A stretch of 64,000 nt of DNA from Gracilaria gracilis (lineage: Eukaryota > Rhodophyta > Florideophyceae > Gracilariales > Gracilariaceae). Below, piece by piece: positions 22,336-33,530 of this stretch. Position 1 is the first letter of the stretch, and every line of letters begins with the position of its first letter. The stretch is from contig JARGSG010000013.1 of assembly GCA_030374805.1 (NCBI GenBank), positions 806,001 through 870,000 of the forward strand. The letters are read 5' to 3'. Position numbers and translations under genes: made by a program. The notes below the pieces were generated by a model. That model did not search any database. It saw only the letters and a list, made by a program, of their open reading frames with translations, and had not been told where the DNA came from.

Positions 22336-23102
22336 TGCAACGCGCTCCTCGAGAGATTCCCGCGACTTAGTTATTTTCCGACATGTCGGCTGGGTTAATT
22401 ATGACTGCATACGATGGCCACGTTGGTGGATGAGACACTTGGGACACGGCAGAGTCCAGGAGGTTGGCACAGCATGGCTGGTAATTCTGCACCCTTTATG
22501 ACAGTATTCTGGATTATTATAGTATTTGCCGTACAGTACGGGAGGTTAGCTACACACTATATAGTGTCGGGGCAACTGGGCCCCGCCACTAAGTAAATAT
22601 ACCCAACCAGGGTTCGCTCTAGACTCTTCGCCTTCGGCGGTATTCAACTCCTCCTCGGAGGGATATCCCGTAGCATTAGGACCGTCTACCCGCCCTGCGT
22701 CAACCAAACGAACCCAATTGTGGGAGTATTACACCGCTATTTGTCGCGTTTGCATTGTGTAAGGATTTGCTCGACTTTGCCGTCTCTCTCCGTCACTCTC
22801 GTGACTTCCCCTTTTTCATTTCCCCGTTTTCGGGTTGTTCTCCGCGACCCGTGGCTCGTGCTGACACCTGTCTACACTTGTCACCCCTGTGGAACACCGC
22901 CTCATCTGAGGATAAGCACGCACCATTTACACGGATTCCAGCTTCTGGTTTGCTTTCCTACACCTGGCGTGAAAGCTGGCCTCGGCCTTACAAACCGACT
23001 CCGTCGTGTCATTCCTGGAAGGGCTTTGCTACTGTGCTGCCTCGCCTGAGGAAGATCCCGAACGACTTCGTGGTTCTTTCCCCATTGGAGCATTGCACTA
23101 CA
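22336..23102 (+). repeat. 3' LTR of gypsy A
   Basis: It runs from TGCAACGCGC to CACTACA. A purine-rich tract (AAGGAGAGGAA) lies just upstream. A TATA box sits inside a perfect 12-base palindrome, CACTATATAGTG, near 22555; the LTR of D has the same palindrome. Confidence 0.9.
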
Positions 23103-23107
23103 GTTAT

Positions 23108-23187
23108 TGTTCATTGTTCATGTTTTCCTCGCTTACATCTTTATTATGTTAGAGTGGGGTTGGTGATGCATTAAACACCACAAAAAC
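23108..23187. repeat. First half of a duplicated tail segment, split by a hAT-type element
   Basis: Similar to 24057-24130 (shared: TTGTTCATG, TCCTCGCT, then GGTGATGC and TAAACACC). Its continuation lies at 23801-23862, on the other side of the 613-bp insert. Confidence 0.75.
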
Positions 23188-23800
23188 CAGGCCCGTACAT
23201 GTGACTAACTACTTTCCACTCTTCGAAAGTCACTATTCATCCACAATTCGCGGATAGTTAGTCCTTTTTAAGTCACCTTCAAGCTTCATCGCTGGCCAAA
23301 GCAGCAAAGCTTCTCAAAATCTTAACCAAAGCTTCTACTTGACAATGTAGAACATCAGTTTGTAAAGAATTTGTAGACTCTGTGGGAGCCATCACGATTC
23401 CCAAAAGTTAGGTGTATTACTAAAATACAATCTTTGAAAGAGATGCTTATTCACTAGAAAGCATCGTGTTGAATCTTGCAGTACACTGTTTGAGTGTACG
23501 TTCGAATCCATTACTGTGCCGTTTGTGCGGAAAGGACAGCGGCGACCCCAATAAGGTGCTTTCGATATCGTTGTTTGATCAATATTACTTTGTTCCAACT
23601 TGGTATGGATTTTCGGCTTTGGTATATTTTTAGTTCGGGAGCATGACTTACAAATGAGGTCTAAAAATCTCACACGTATCTCTGTGTATTACGTGGACAC
23701 TTAGCGCAGTATATGATTAACATTTTGCTTATTGCTTTAATGAGTTAGGTAGTTTAGTTCCTCATTTTGATATAGTCAGTCAGTCATGTGTACGGCCCTG
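23188..23800. mobile_element. Non-autonomous hAT-type DNA element (613 bp)
   Basis: Exact 8-bp target duplications ACAAAAAC lie at 23180-23187 and 23801-23808. Terminal inverted repeats begin CAGGCCCGTACATGTGACT on the left and CAGGGCCGTACACATGACT on the right, read inward. CAGG ends with an 8-bp duplication are the hAT signature. The uninterrupted target is represented by the related copy at 24057-24192. No transposase is encoded, so it was moved in trans. Confidence 0.85.
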
Positions 23801-23893
23801 ACAAAAACTGATTGGGAGGAAGAAACCTCCGCTCGTAGGTAGATTCAAAAGATCGTGCTGTACCCAGGTTGCGTGGTTGGGTTTTTAAACTAA

Positions 23894-24046
23894 CACAAAG
23901 GTCAAGCGCGTTGATCTTCGCTGACGATCTATGAAGATCGTTTCACAAAGTTAGATTGGCGCTTTTCGCCAGCGCAAGCGCTCAAAACGACCTAAGTGGT
24001 CATCGCGGCAAAACGTTCAAATAAATGAACTTCATCGTTTCCTTGA
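23894..24046. repeat. Terminal repeat of the DIRS-like element (contiguous copy)
   Basis: The first block, 23894-23940, matches 29198-29245 (GATCTTCGCTGACGA). The second, 23943-24046, matches 31105-31205 (GCGCAAGCGCTCAAAACGAC). Both are in direct orientation. Sequence next to this repeat occurs on both of its sides (24057-24192 and 23108-23862). Confidence 0.8.
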
Positions 24047-24056
24047 AACCCCAATA

Positions 24057-24192
24057 TTGTTCATGGTATCCTCGCTAAGGTATTTACTGTGTTGGAGTGG
24101 GGATGGTGATGCAGTAAACACCGCAAACACTGATTGGGAGGTAGAACCTTCCGCCTGCAGATAGATTCAAAAGATCGTGCTGTAACCCACCC
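24057..24192. repeat. Uninterrupted copy of the duplicated tail segment
   Basis: It matches 23108-23187 joined to 23801-23862 (shared: ACTGATTGGGAGG, AGATTCAAAAGATCGTGCTG) and shows the state before the hAT-type insertion. Confidence 0.75.
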
Positions 24193-24229
24193 CGAAAGCG
24201 ACAAGTAGACTTGTAGTTGACGTTGATCT

Positions 24230-26030
24230 GCACTAGAGTGCGTTAAAGTGTTTCGAAAGATGTTCGTCGCGAGATGGTCCGTGTGCCTCATTAAGTTCAG
24301 GCTTGATGTCCAAGAACGCCGGGCGAATGTTAAATGCTGTGGCCAAGGCAGCAAACCGTCTGCATTTGAGAAGGATTGGTACAGAAAGGGACCTTTTTTT
24401 CGTCAAATCCCAAAGAGTTACCATTGAGTCGGTGAAAAGCACCACCCGTGCGTTTTGAATCCCCTTTCATACTAACCAATTCAGCGTTAAAACGGCTGTG
24501 GAAGCCTCGAGACCGTTTATGTGCTCCTCGTGACGCCAATGGTGTACGAAAGCTGTTTTCCAGCGAACGTTTTGTATAGAGTCTCAACGGATTTGGGGTC
24601 ATTGCTGCTTAATTCTTGAGGGTGCGAATGTTTGAGCTTCTTTGCAGAGCACTAGAGACTGTTGCTGACAGATTGAGAGACCTGTGCGTATAGAACCGCA
24701 CCGGCTGTCATTGAAGAGTCAAATGTTATTGCAAATGTCGAGACGGATAGCCCTAGTTGCACCACTGCCATTGGTAGCAACGTTGTCAAGAGATATATTT
24801 CCTTTCTTAGGCTTCCGGTAAGATGTATAGTTGTAGGTCTTTGATCGCGGCAGGGGATGAATACGGAATTGAGACATGAAAGAGATCCTCTCTTAAGGAG
24901 ACAAGGCTAGATGAGTCGCCCGAGAGTTGACTGCCAATCAGCCTTGGACTCTGCTGAAGATGAGAGTGTTGCAGCAATGTGAAGATATACCTTGTCAATA
25001 TTCTTTTGTTGCGGTCTGACCTCGTTGTTTTAAAAGTTCCAGGTACATCCAATGAACAAAAGCTTCCCCGTGACAAGAGAGTGAAGGAGACATGACTTAG
25101 ACTCCTCGATTGGCAGTCGAGCAGATAAAAATACCTGTCGCATGATTCGGTGTAGACATATGAGGGCCTTCTTTGGCCAATCTTGCACAAACACAGCGAT
25201 TTCATCAATAATATGCAGAAGGAGAGCATTCTCTGGCGATAAGTGAAACGGAAAGTTTTCTCTCAAAAAGAGCATCAAAGAAAGGTGCTCCGATGGTACA
25301 AGACGAGACTGACGAAATATATGGAACGATTCCTGCAGAAGGCACTTCGAGAACGTGCGGCTGATGTAGACGGACCACTTAAAACCCATCGGGATGCTTG
25401 CTTGACATGGGCGAAGTATCTCGTTAACGCTAGGATTTAGGCCTAGTTGATCGACGAGGCATGCGGCAAGTTGAGGTGAAAGCTGTTTGAGCTGAATTTT
25501 GGCTAATGGAAAGAGCTTAGAGAGTGATAAAGGGAGTGTGATATTGTGCAACATGTTTTGAACATCGAAGTAAATTGCAGGTAACCCGTTATTGGCGCTA
25601 ATAGCCTCAAATAGACTTGGATCCGGGAGGGACGTATACGGTAGGTCAGGAAGAAGCTCGTTCTGAATCCTAGGCCACGAGATGAGTTTTTATTCCTCAG
25701 TTGACTTGGAAACGGAAAACAGCGTGAGTTGGATGATGTCTGCGAGCTTAGACTAACGATGTTTCTCTTGGATGACGACTGACCATGTGAGAATTCCCGC
25801 GATGTGGAGCCTCTCAAGGAGTTTAAGGTACTTTCTGGGCATTGCGTGGGTGATTGGCTTTGGCATTCTTGCGCGCAGTTTTCCAGAGTTGGGAAAGGCA
25901 TTGAGCGCATTGTACAGCATTTCCTGAAATGAGGACTCGTGCTGAGGTGCAAACAGGGAATGTGCTTCAGGTAGAAGCCTTGAGATCCAATGTGCTACGT
26001 TGGCCGGACTTGATGGTTTTCGCCCTGGTG
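24230..26030 (-). pseudogene. DIRS-like reverse transcriptase-RNase H region, fossil
   Basis: RT motifs include PMGFKWSVYISRTFSK, followed about 60 residues on by LLHIIDEIAVFVQDW in the position of the active-site motif. The RNase H end carries LFTDSMVTLWDL and ELNEAHGPSRDEHLS, equivalent to the N-x-A-D-x-P-S-R motif that ends DIRS RNase H domains. Confidence 0.7.
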
Positions 26031-26429
26031 ACAAGGCGATTCTCTCGGGCCGGATTCGTTGGAAAACTCCCCGAGAGAAGCGATAGCGGGGTTATGTAGA
26101 ATAGAGCTCAGGTCGACTTTGCAAGCATGAGTCAGTGCGATGTCAAGAAAGGAACCCAAGATATTGTGAAGGTGTCAGTTTGGATGATCGCTGCTCTTCT
26201 TGCAAGAAAGAAGAGTTTCGAAACGATCGCCTAAGCCGAGTGCTGAACTAAAGTACCCGCTTGTTGTGAGCGCTCGGTGGAAATCGGACCTTCTGGCCCG
26301 TGGTAAAGTTGTGATATAGCGTCGAGCTCCAAGTTGATGCAGGATGACGGTTCTGAAGGGGATCGTATTCGTGGAACTGGGAAAACTCTGTGATAGGTTA
26401 ATGAACTTAGATTCGCGAATGGCGATTAC

Positions 26430-27700
26430 TGTCTTTGCTGGCCTGATCGCTTCATTTTTCGGGTCGAACGAATCGATGCTGCCGGTTCCTCGTTCTTTAC
26501 TCCTGAATGGCTTTGATTGCCACGAGACGTTTCTTCTGGAGTGAGATCTTCCTCGTAACCGTCTCTTCGAGATCGTGAGCCCCTACTGTACCTTGCGGAA
26601 CTTTCCCCAGAATGTGAATGACTTCCTCCCAGGCGTGCCTTCTGTCCTGATAGGCTCCTGTCAATACGGTTTCTTCTTCGTGCAATATGGCATAAATTCA
26701 TCGGAGAGCAACCTTCAGAGATGGTCTTTGCTCTAAGGCCTGCTTCGGGGAATCGTGTATGAGTAACTCGAGGTGAATCATCCTTCCAAGATTGACTGTT
26801 TCCATATCGGAGGCCAGTGGTTGTCCTGTTGCCGAGCGCTTCCAGTGGTGGAAATGCTGTTGAAGGAAAGGGGGAATGTCGGTTCCGGAGAAGATCAGGA
26901 GAGATAGGACGGCTGGGCCCATGAGATCCTCCACCCTCAGGCTGGTGGAGGTTATGCCTTCTCCTGGATAGTGCATGAGCGTACTTGGGTGTGATTTAGT
27001 GATTCCAAAGGAAAAGGTTTCCGGCACAATGAGTTGTTTCCTTTTCTTCTTTGGCGGGATATCGTCCTCTTCGTCAGAAAATTCCGAGATCTTCTGTGGT
27101 GATGCGGCCGGGTTTCCAGAGGGTTGCAAGGTAAGAAGTGTGGAGAGCAGTGTAGGAGCTCGGGCTGCAAGAGTTTGCAAAGTAACAGTTGCAGGCTGAC
27201 GAGGATTGATCTGGCGGTACGCGTTGAAGAGCCAAGATATGGCGATGGAGGCTGCTTGGAAGGGTTTTTCTCCGGTTTAGATCGTGGAGACAATGTTAAG
27301 TCCGCCTCGAGGGCGGATTTTATCAGACTGGTGAGCTCCTGGGGGCTTTGCTTCGCCATATTGAGCACTTCTGATGGTGTCATTTTCATAATTTTCTCCA
27401 AGTTGTGTGCGTGGTGGTCCGAGAGCGTGGACGCCTGTGCTGATTTGAGCTCTCTCAAGCGGAAAATTGCAGCCAAGAGCTGCTTTTTCGAAGGAAAAAT
27501 ACCCAAAGTTGTACGAATGTGAGGTGGAGCAGACGGCGTAATTGCCAAAAGTTGAGACACCTTCACTTGGGACAAGAAGTACAGTGAGCTTTTAGTCCTC
27601 AAGTTTCCGAACGTGACGGGGGCGGACTGTGAAAGTGCGTTTGGACCGGGCTCCATAATTGGAGTTGGTGCCAGAGTCGCTGGTTGAATTACCATGGGCT
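26430..27700 (-). pseudogene. DIRS-like gag-type region, fossil
   Basis: Pro/Ser/Leu-rich frame upstream of RT, with a helical section (FPSKKQLLAAIFRLRELKSA; EVLNMAKQSPQELTSLIKSA) and a later Arg/Ser/Glu-rich part. It matches no named domain. It is called gag-like by position only. Confidence 0.5.
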
Positions 27701-28029
27701 TGGGTGGTTCGGATGACTGCAGTTATAATGGACCCTGTTGAGTGCCGCTGGGTTGCGATGGACCGGCTTGAATCCGATAGTAATCCCGTGGGGGCGACAT
27801 GGGTTGACCGGCTTGTTATGAGATTTGTCTGAAGGGAAAGCAGTAAAGCGTCTCACCAAACACAGCAAAACAGTTGGGGGTGATCGAGCATGCTCTATTC
27901 TTAGAGAATCCTTACCATTCAATGGAAGCATTCCATGACATGTGGTTCAAACCATTAACGGTCATGAGAAGAATTATTAGTAGTGAACGTTGTAAATTCA
28001 GTGGTTCGACCCGCGCCTTGTCGAGATTC

Positions 28030-29190
28030 ATGAAAGTTGAAGGAGAGCCTTCAAGCGGTTGGCGTCCGCACGGATTCTGTGCTGCTGCTCAGAGGGAATC
28101 GAAAGGTTCAATAACCAGGACTTACCATTGTCCAAGTAGTATCGTAAAAAATTCAGTGATTTACAACGGCCATTGATTGAGATCTGAGAAACAAGGACCC
28201 CTTTCAGGTAGTCATCAGTAGCCTTTCCAATTCGGGTGGAGTGTGTGGTGAACTTGGCGTTACCTATCTTGTAGTTCGAAGCAGCATATTTAACACATGC
28301 TTGATATGATGCGTAACCTAATTGTGGAGCGAATAGCTGTTGATTACTGTTTGCTGACTTAAACTGAATGAGCAGTTGGACTATATCTTCATCAAATATA
28401 GGGACGAACTGAAATCGCCCAGTACTGCAAGACGTTTTGCTGTCAACAATGTTTACGCAAGCTACATGTGATTCATAAGAAGAGATTGGTATATCTCCAG
28501 GTAGCGCTACTTGAGACCAATCCAACTTTAAAGCTTCGGAGGCTCTGAGCAAGCCGGCGTAGGACAACAGAAGCACAGCGGCGGCTTCTGTTTTTCTCGT
28601 TGAAATCAGATGCCGTGCAAAGGCAAGCACCATATCTTTCGTCAGTGGTGCGGAAGACGAGGAGGGTTTAAGATGCTTCTACCCACTGAGGCGCTTTCGT
28701 GCCAGTCCAAGTTCCGTTTTAAGCATAGCGCGTTCTAGCAGAAGCATGCAAATTAGGTTTGACATCTCCTGCTTCCTACCCGGTCTTGAGTTTTTCAAAT
28801 ACTGATCCTGAATATACAGAGCAAGGCGTTCGTCTAAGGATAATAAAACTTTTCCTTGTGCTTCATGAGAATCCAAAAAGTTTAATAAGGCCAATATGTA
28901 CTTCTGTTGCGTAGATAAACAGATAGTGGCGGCGATTAGTGGGTTTGCTTCGAAAAAGATGTCCTCTGGGACAATGAAATCACAACTTGGAACACCAGAA
29001 GAAAAAGAAGCTTGGCTTAGCGCATTCAAAGTAGAGGTAACAATTTGGTCTTGATCAGGTTTTGGAGATTGGAATATGAACTGTGGGTATTCCCGGAAAA
29101 ACAGACAGGTTGAGAGAGGATCTGTATCGTACGCGCGGTGCATTGCTTCGGCTGCAGGTGAGAGGGATAAAGAGACCGCCTCACTCATTT
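28030..29190 (-). pseudogene. Tyrosine recombinase of the DIRS-like element, fossil
   Basis: The N-terminal core-binding part (STQQKYILALLNFLDSHEA) leads into the catalytic domain. The first Arg is in YAGLLRASEALKLDW, the His-x-x-Arg box in FTTHSTRIGKATDD and the terminal Tyr in LNFLRYYLDNG. The frame begins just inside the terminal repeat block at 29198. It would catalyse integration of a circular DNA copy. Confidence 0.75.
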
Positions 29191-29248
29191 CGTAATGAAC
29201 GCAAAGGTCGAGCGCGGTGATCTTCGCTGACGACCTATGAAGATTGTG

Positions 29249-31093
29249 GACGCCATTTTCGGGGCAAAACAAGGAAACGGCGCGGGTGGTGACAAACCCT
29301 GGGGAGGAAACACAAACGTAGCTCGAGAGTACCAGCCCAAAGGGGCAAAACAGACCACCGTAGCTCAGTAACCTGTACAACAATTAGCAAAACGACAATA
29401 ACTTCACATCTGGCAACCAAAAGCAACACGGCCACAAAGAAAACACGACACGATACCAACTCTTCCGAAGAGTCAGCGAGCTTAGAAAATAGATAGAACC
29501 ACAGACCAACCTGAACCTCTGACTGGGAAGGGGGCCGCGATCAATTGAATGAAATGGATAAAAGCCAACACGCATGAACCAACTCAGAATCTAATGCGCA
29601 GCTTGAGTCCTACTGAGAAGCACTAAATGTATCCCACGATAGGGGCGGTGCAACACAGATAACTGAATAATGAAATACTTCTTGTCGAATGAAAGAAGAA
29701 ACGGTATTGAATGACTGAAACCAATAGAGAGTAGATCGTTCTCGGCACTGTGGCGGATGTTAAGTGGTACACCAATAAACAGCAATTGATAGAAACAGAT
29801 ACAGCTCACGTGCGACTAAAATCTTAGATCTACCACGGAGCCATTGAAAATGTAGATATGAACAAGAACCAATGCGCACAGCCTACTCCAGCAGTGAGAG
29901 GTTCAAGTAAAGGTGTGGGGCACAAAACAAGAAGTGCAACACCAAAATGAAAGAGAGTTCGGGAGACCAGACCGCACTATAAGAGATAAAGGGGGGAGAA
30001 ATAGATGACGTCAAAGAGAAGCACTGATTGTGCTCAAAGATGGGGGGTTGCCAAGAGAGAGGAGATGGTCTGCCCCGAGTTGAGTTGTTCTTGATGCTTC
30101 GAACTCGGGGGTTTATATAGACAAATGACAGATTGCATAGATTCCATTCGTGCATATGACATGTTCTCAAAATACGCGAATACATAGGTTTCGGAGTGGG
30201 GTATGTCCGGGAGATCGCCTTCCTGCAGGCGTTGTCCAGTGGGTTCCACTTTGACATCTTGTCAAGCTTACCATATCCGCTGGCGCGCAGGTTACACAAA
30301 TGGACGTTCCTAGGGTGGAATATAGTGCCATTTGCATCGTGCGGCCAACCGTCAGCATTCGGGGCGGTAGCTGCGTCAGTCATACTTGCCACATATCTGG
30401 CTGTAAGTGCGGATGAATTGCGACAGTGGAACGGCAGTTGGAGAGACGCGGCGGCAATGGCACGGGATTGGCGTAATGGTAGCCCGTCGTCCGCGCGTTG
30501 GTGGCATGGAGGCGTGGTGGCAGTAGAATGGTGATGCCGTTCTAGAGAGGGGCAGTAGTGCGGCGGTGACGCGGCAATGACACGGCGGCGGCACTGCAGT
30601 GGCAGTGTCACGGTATTGGCGCGACGTTGCCGTGGTGGTGGTGCGCCGGTGGCGCTTGGTGGCGCTGTTGGTGGGTGGCGCTCGGTTGCGCTCGTTTGCG
30701 CTCGGCTGCGCTCGGTTGGTGGCGCGGTCGGTAGCGCGGTCGGTTGGGGGCGCTGTTGGTGGGTGACGCTCGGTGGCGCTCGATGGGTGGCGCTCGGTGG
30801 CGCGGTCGGTTTGGGGCGCTGTTGTTGGCTGGCGCTCGGTGGCGCTGTTGGCGGCTTGCGCTCAGTGGCGCTGTTGGTGGGTGGCGCTCCTCAGTGTCGC
30901 TGTTGTCGGCTGGCGCTCGGTGGCGCTGTTGGTGGGTGGCGCGGTCGGTTTGCGGCGCTGTCGGTCGCATGGTAGAGATCGAGAGAGAGCGCAGCGTAAA
31001 AGCGGCGCTCTTTTATCTCAATCGAGATACCAAAAAAATCATTTTGGGAAGTGTCTCTACTGAGCGGGACACTTCCTTAATCCGCCACCACAG
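29249..31093. mobile_element. 1.85-kb insertion of unknown type in the DIRS-like terminal repeat
   Basis: The two blocks of the terminal repeat, contiguous at 23894-24046, are here separated by 1845 bases. The target AGAT(T/C)GTG occurs once at each edge (29241-29248 and 31094-31101), an 8-bp duplication with one difference. I see no clear terminal inverted repeats. The insert has a 242-codon minus frame (29883-30611) without recognisable domains, a TATATAG near 30113, and a GC-rich minisatellite. Confidence 0.5.
30645..30967. repeat. GC-rich minisatellite
   Basis: Many degenerate tandem copies of short units such as GGTGGCGCTGTTGGTGG and GGCGCTCGGT, with strong G/C strand asymmetry. Long frames across it on both strands are by-products of the repeat. 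Looser related sequence extends left to about 30440. Confidence 0.85.
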
Positions 31094-31205
31094 AGATCGT
31101 GTGAGAAAGTTGGATCGGCGCTTTCCGCCGGCGCAAGCGCTCAAAACGACCTAAGTGATCACCGCGGCAAAACCTTCAAATAAATCAACTTCTTCGTTTC
31201 CTTAG

Positions 31206-31900
31206 CCAATGGCGATGCTTTAACGACTCAATTTGCAGAATTGGAGAGGGTTATCGAGGTTGATAGCATTGACGCCTCTCCCATCTTCAATCTCGACGAA
31301 TGCGGTAAGACGCCTTACAGAGAAATCAATGAAAAGATTCGCAACAAGAACTGGGGAAGAAGATCCAAACGTGGAATAGATGGCCAGAATCCGCATGTTG
31401 CTGTTTTCTTCAAAAACGTACATCGTGTTACCATGATGCCTGTCGTTTTTGCAGATGGAAGCACTCAGCCGCTATTTTACGTGATTCAAGGTTGCCAAAT
31501 CGCCTATCGCACAATCTGCCTCGGAGGTCAAGAAATTCAAGAAACACTCGTCCACTGCCTTCCAAAAGGAGCAGTTCTTACGACGAAGAGGGAACTGGCC
31601 GGTTTTGACAAATACAACTTCGTTCTTTGAGAAGAGCAATTTGTACAACATATATCCCATCTTACGGCCAATAACCGCAAGTTTTGTGCAAACTCAGGCA
31701 GCAATAATACACAACAACGTTCAACATCTTCGTCCCAGGTGTCAAAGCTTATCAAAAAGAGTCACGTGTACAAATTATACAATGACTGGGTGTAAGTCTA
31801 AGTTTTACCCTCTTTGTGAGCATTATAATAGCAAAAAAGATCCAAACAGTCAGGGTTTGGTTAAAACACCGTTTGAAGAAGGATACGGTCATTCAAAAGC
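31206..31900 (+). pseudogene. pogo/Tigger-type DDE transposase fragment
   Basis: Directly after the terminal repeat the frame reads through FAELERVIEVDSIDASPIFNLDECGK, split here for length: IDASPIFNLDECGKTPYRE then HVAVFFKNVHRVTMMPVVFA and STQPLFYVIQG. This is the first catalytic Asp region (N-x-D-E-x-G) and following strand of the pogo/CENP-B transposase fold. The open frame stops at 31628; further codons (EEQFVQHISHLTANNRKF) follow in frame after a stop and then decay. The N-terminal DNA-binding part is absent, having been cut off by the neighbouring retroelement. Confidence 0.75.
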
Positions 31901-32990
31901 AATATTTTTCAAAAAAAGGTACCATGGATTGTAAAATGCAATACCGGCTAAGAAAAAGAAAGCAAGAACCAACAAGCAACAACGGTTGTCGGGGTGTGCA
32001 ACATTTGTTTAACAGTGACAAAACCAGTACAAGAAAACTAATAACACACACACTATTGGCAACTTGTCGACGTATTGAGCTCACGAGATGAGTGATTAGT
32101 CTTACTCAAGGAGCCGACTCTCCGCAAGGAACATCTCCTGCACAAGGAGTTCCTGAGTAACCGCAAAAGACTTGCTTTTTCGTGGTTATTTGACCCAAAC
32201 TACCCGAGCTTGCACACGTAAGAATTTGTAGTCGGCAGTCCTACGCAGTAGTGTAATAACTAAATATATAGATAAATAGAAAAAATCTCATATATCCCCA
32301 AGAAGAGTGACCTGCACGCGTACACGTGTATTATTCTACCCACTGCCATGACATTCATAGCCAATACCAATCGGGGCCCTTCCACCATGAGCTATGGGTT
32401 GACCAACAACACCCAGTGACTGCAAATAATGTCGCTCACACTATATTGTCGTACAAATGCCGAGAAGGTGTGGGGTCCGCCTGATAGAAGGAGCGCGCAA
32501 GGGCTCAACCTAAAGGAGAAATACACAAAACCAACAATAGGGTAGTGGGGCACCTGAAACCCGCAGGGGCAAACGGCGGGGCAACTAGTGTAGACCGTGT
32601 AGGTGAACGGTTATAGCCGTCGACGCGCGGGAAAACCTGAATAGTAGTAGAGTACCAAGTTACCGAGATGATATAGTTACCGCCCTAGTGGTGCCTGACT
32701 TTACAATATCCGAGGGAAAGGCGAGGTGCACCACAATATATACAAGGTGCATCGAGGCTGATCTCCCATGCGGGCATGACGTCATCGGCTGCGTCCATGA
32801 CCTACTGTCGTGGGCCAGCAATGTTAAGCTAAACTAAATTAGAAATTAGAAATTATAAAATGGCTTAGCGCTTCGATGATTTTGGATGGGGTCAGAGACA
32901 ATAAAGGCCACACTAATTCTTTTTGGTCTTCATCAGAAGGCACCTTTCATAGTGTGGGATATATTAATACAGGTACCTACACTGTTTTTG
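31900..32990. other. No gene recognised
   Basis: Short frames only. The sequence after about 32300 has the look of old LTR-like DNA but no alignable partner that I can see in the window. The left end of gypsy B's LTR may lie near 32960-33130. Confidence 0.4.
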
Positions 32991-33530
32991 AACCCACTTT
33001 ATTTGCGGTCATTGGGTGTGGTCATAATTTCCTTCCCTGAGTTGTAGCTCATTCACGCTCCATATGACTCGCATCCGCGTTGAACTTCGCGAGAAAGCGT
33101 TGCTCTTCATGTATTTCATGGCGCGCGGGCAGTGACCACTAGACGTGAGTCTAAGTTAGTTAGTTTATTTAATTAGTGCTTGCGTGAGCCCACTACGTAG
33201 CTTGGTGGCGACCTCGCCACCGTGCACAGTAAAGTTACCCCAACCAGAGTTGGCTTTAGAGTTCTTCGCCTTCGGTGGTCATGGACTCCTTCCAGAAGAG
33301 AGGCTCCGTTCCGTGCCGGTAGTCTATCCTTCCTGCGTTTTTTAAAGGAACCCAACTGTGGGCGTTTTTACCGCTGTTTTTTGCATTCGACCCTTTACAG
33401 GGACAACCCTGGTGTTTAGCGTTGCTTTCGCCGGCGAACAAGGGGCGCTCCTTTTGCCCTTTTCCTTCTCTCCATTCCCCGCTCTCGCGGATTTTTTCTT
33501 TCTTTCCCCACTCCTGTGGACTGGGGCCTC

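Larger units (their letters stand above)
7089..23102 (+). mobile_element. Ty3/gypsy LTR element A (chromovirus-type), fossil, interrupted by a copia element
   Basis: Two long terminal repeats of about 767 bp bound it: the 5' LTR (7089-7288 continued at 11969-12538) and the 3' LTR (22336-23102). Both begin TGCAACGC and end CACTACA. Inside, in plus orientation, lie gag, protease, reverse transcriptase-RNase H, integrase, a long Ser/Pro/Thr-rich linker and a chromodomain, then an opposite-strand reading frame before the 3' LTR. The order protease, RT, RNase H, integrase is that of Ty3/gypsy. The two LTRs look about 85-90% alike by eye (not counted), so it is fairly old. The coding part is broken, with roughly ten or more breaks. 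I find no clear target duplication. A truncated sister copy is D at 49558-54735. Confidence 0.9.
23894..31205 (-). mobile_element. Tyrosine-recombinase (DIRS-like) retroelement, fossil
   Basis: Along the minus strand lie a tyrosine recombinase (about 29190-28030), a gag-like frame (27700-26430), a reverse transcriptase (26030-24800) and an RNase H tail (24600-24230). Direct terminal repeats made of two blocks flank it: 23894-24046 on one side, and 29198-29248 plus 31094-31205 on the other, where a 1.85-kb insert separates the blocks. RT plus tyrosine recombinase and no DDE integrase defines the DIRS/Ngaro/PAT group. The gene order is unusual because the recombinase is upstream. It is broken, with several breaks, and old. 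Confidence 0.72.

Noticed and set aside
29883-30611. 242-codon minus-strand frame as a real gene
   Set aside because: Part of it is antisense to GC-repeat sequence. Composition is His/Pro/Arg-rich, with no domain, signal peptide or promoter in the right place.
30577-31154. Several plus and minus frames of 90-136 codons over the minisatellite
   Set aside because: They are by-products of a short GC-rich repeat that lacks stops in several frames.
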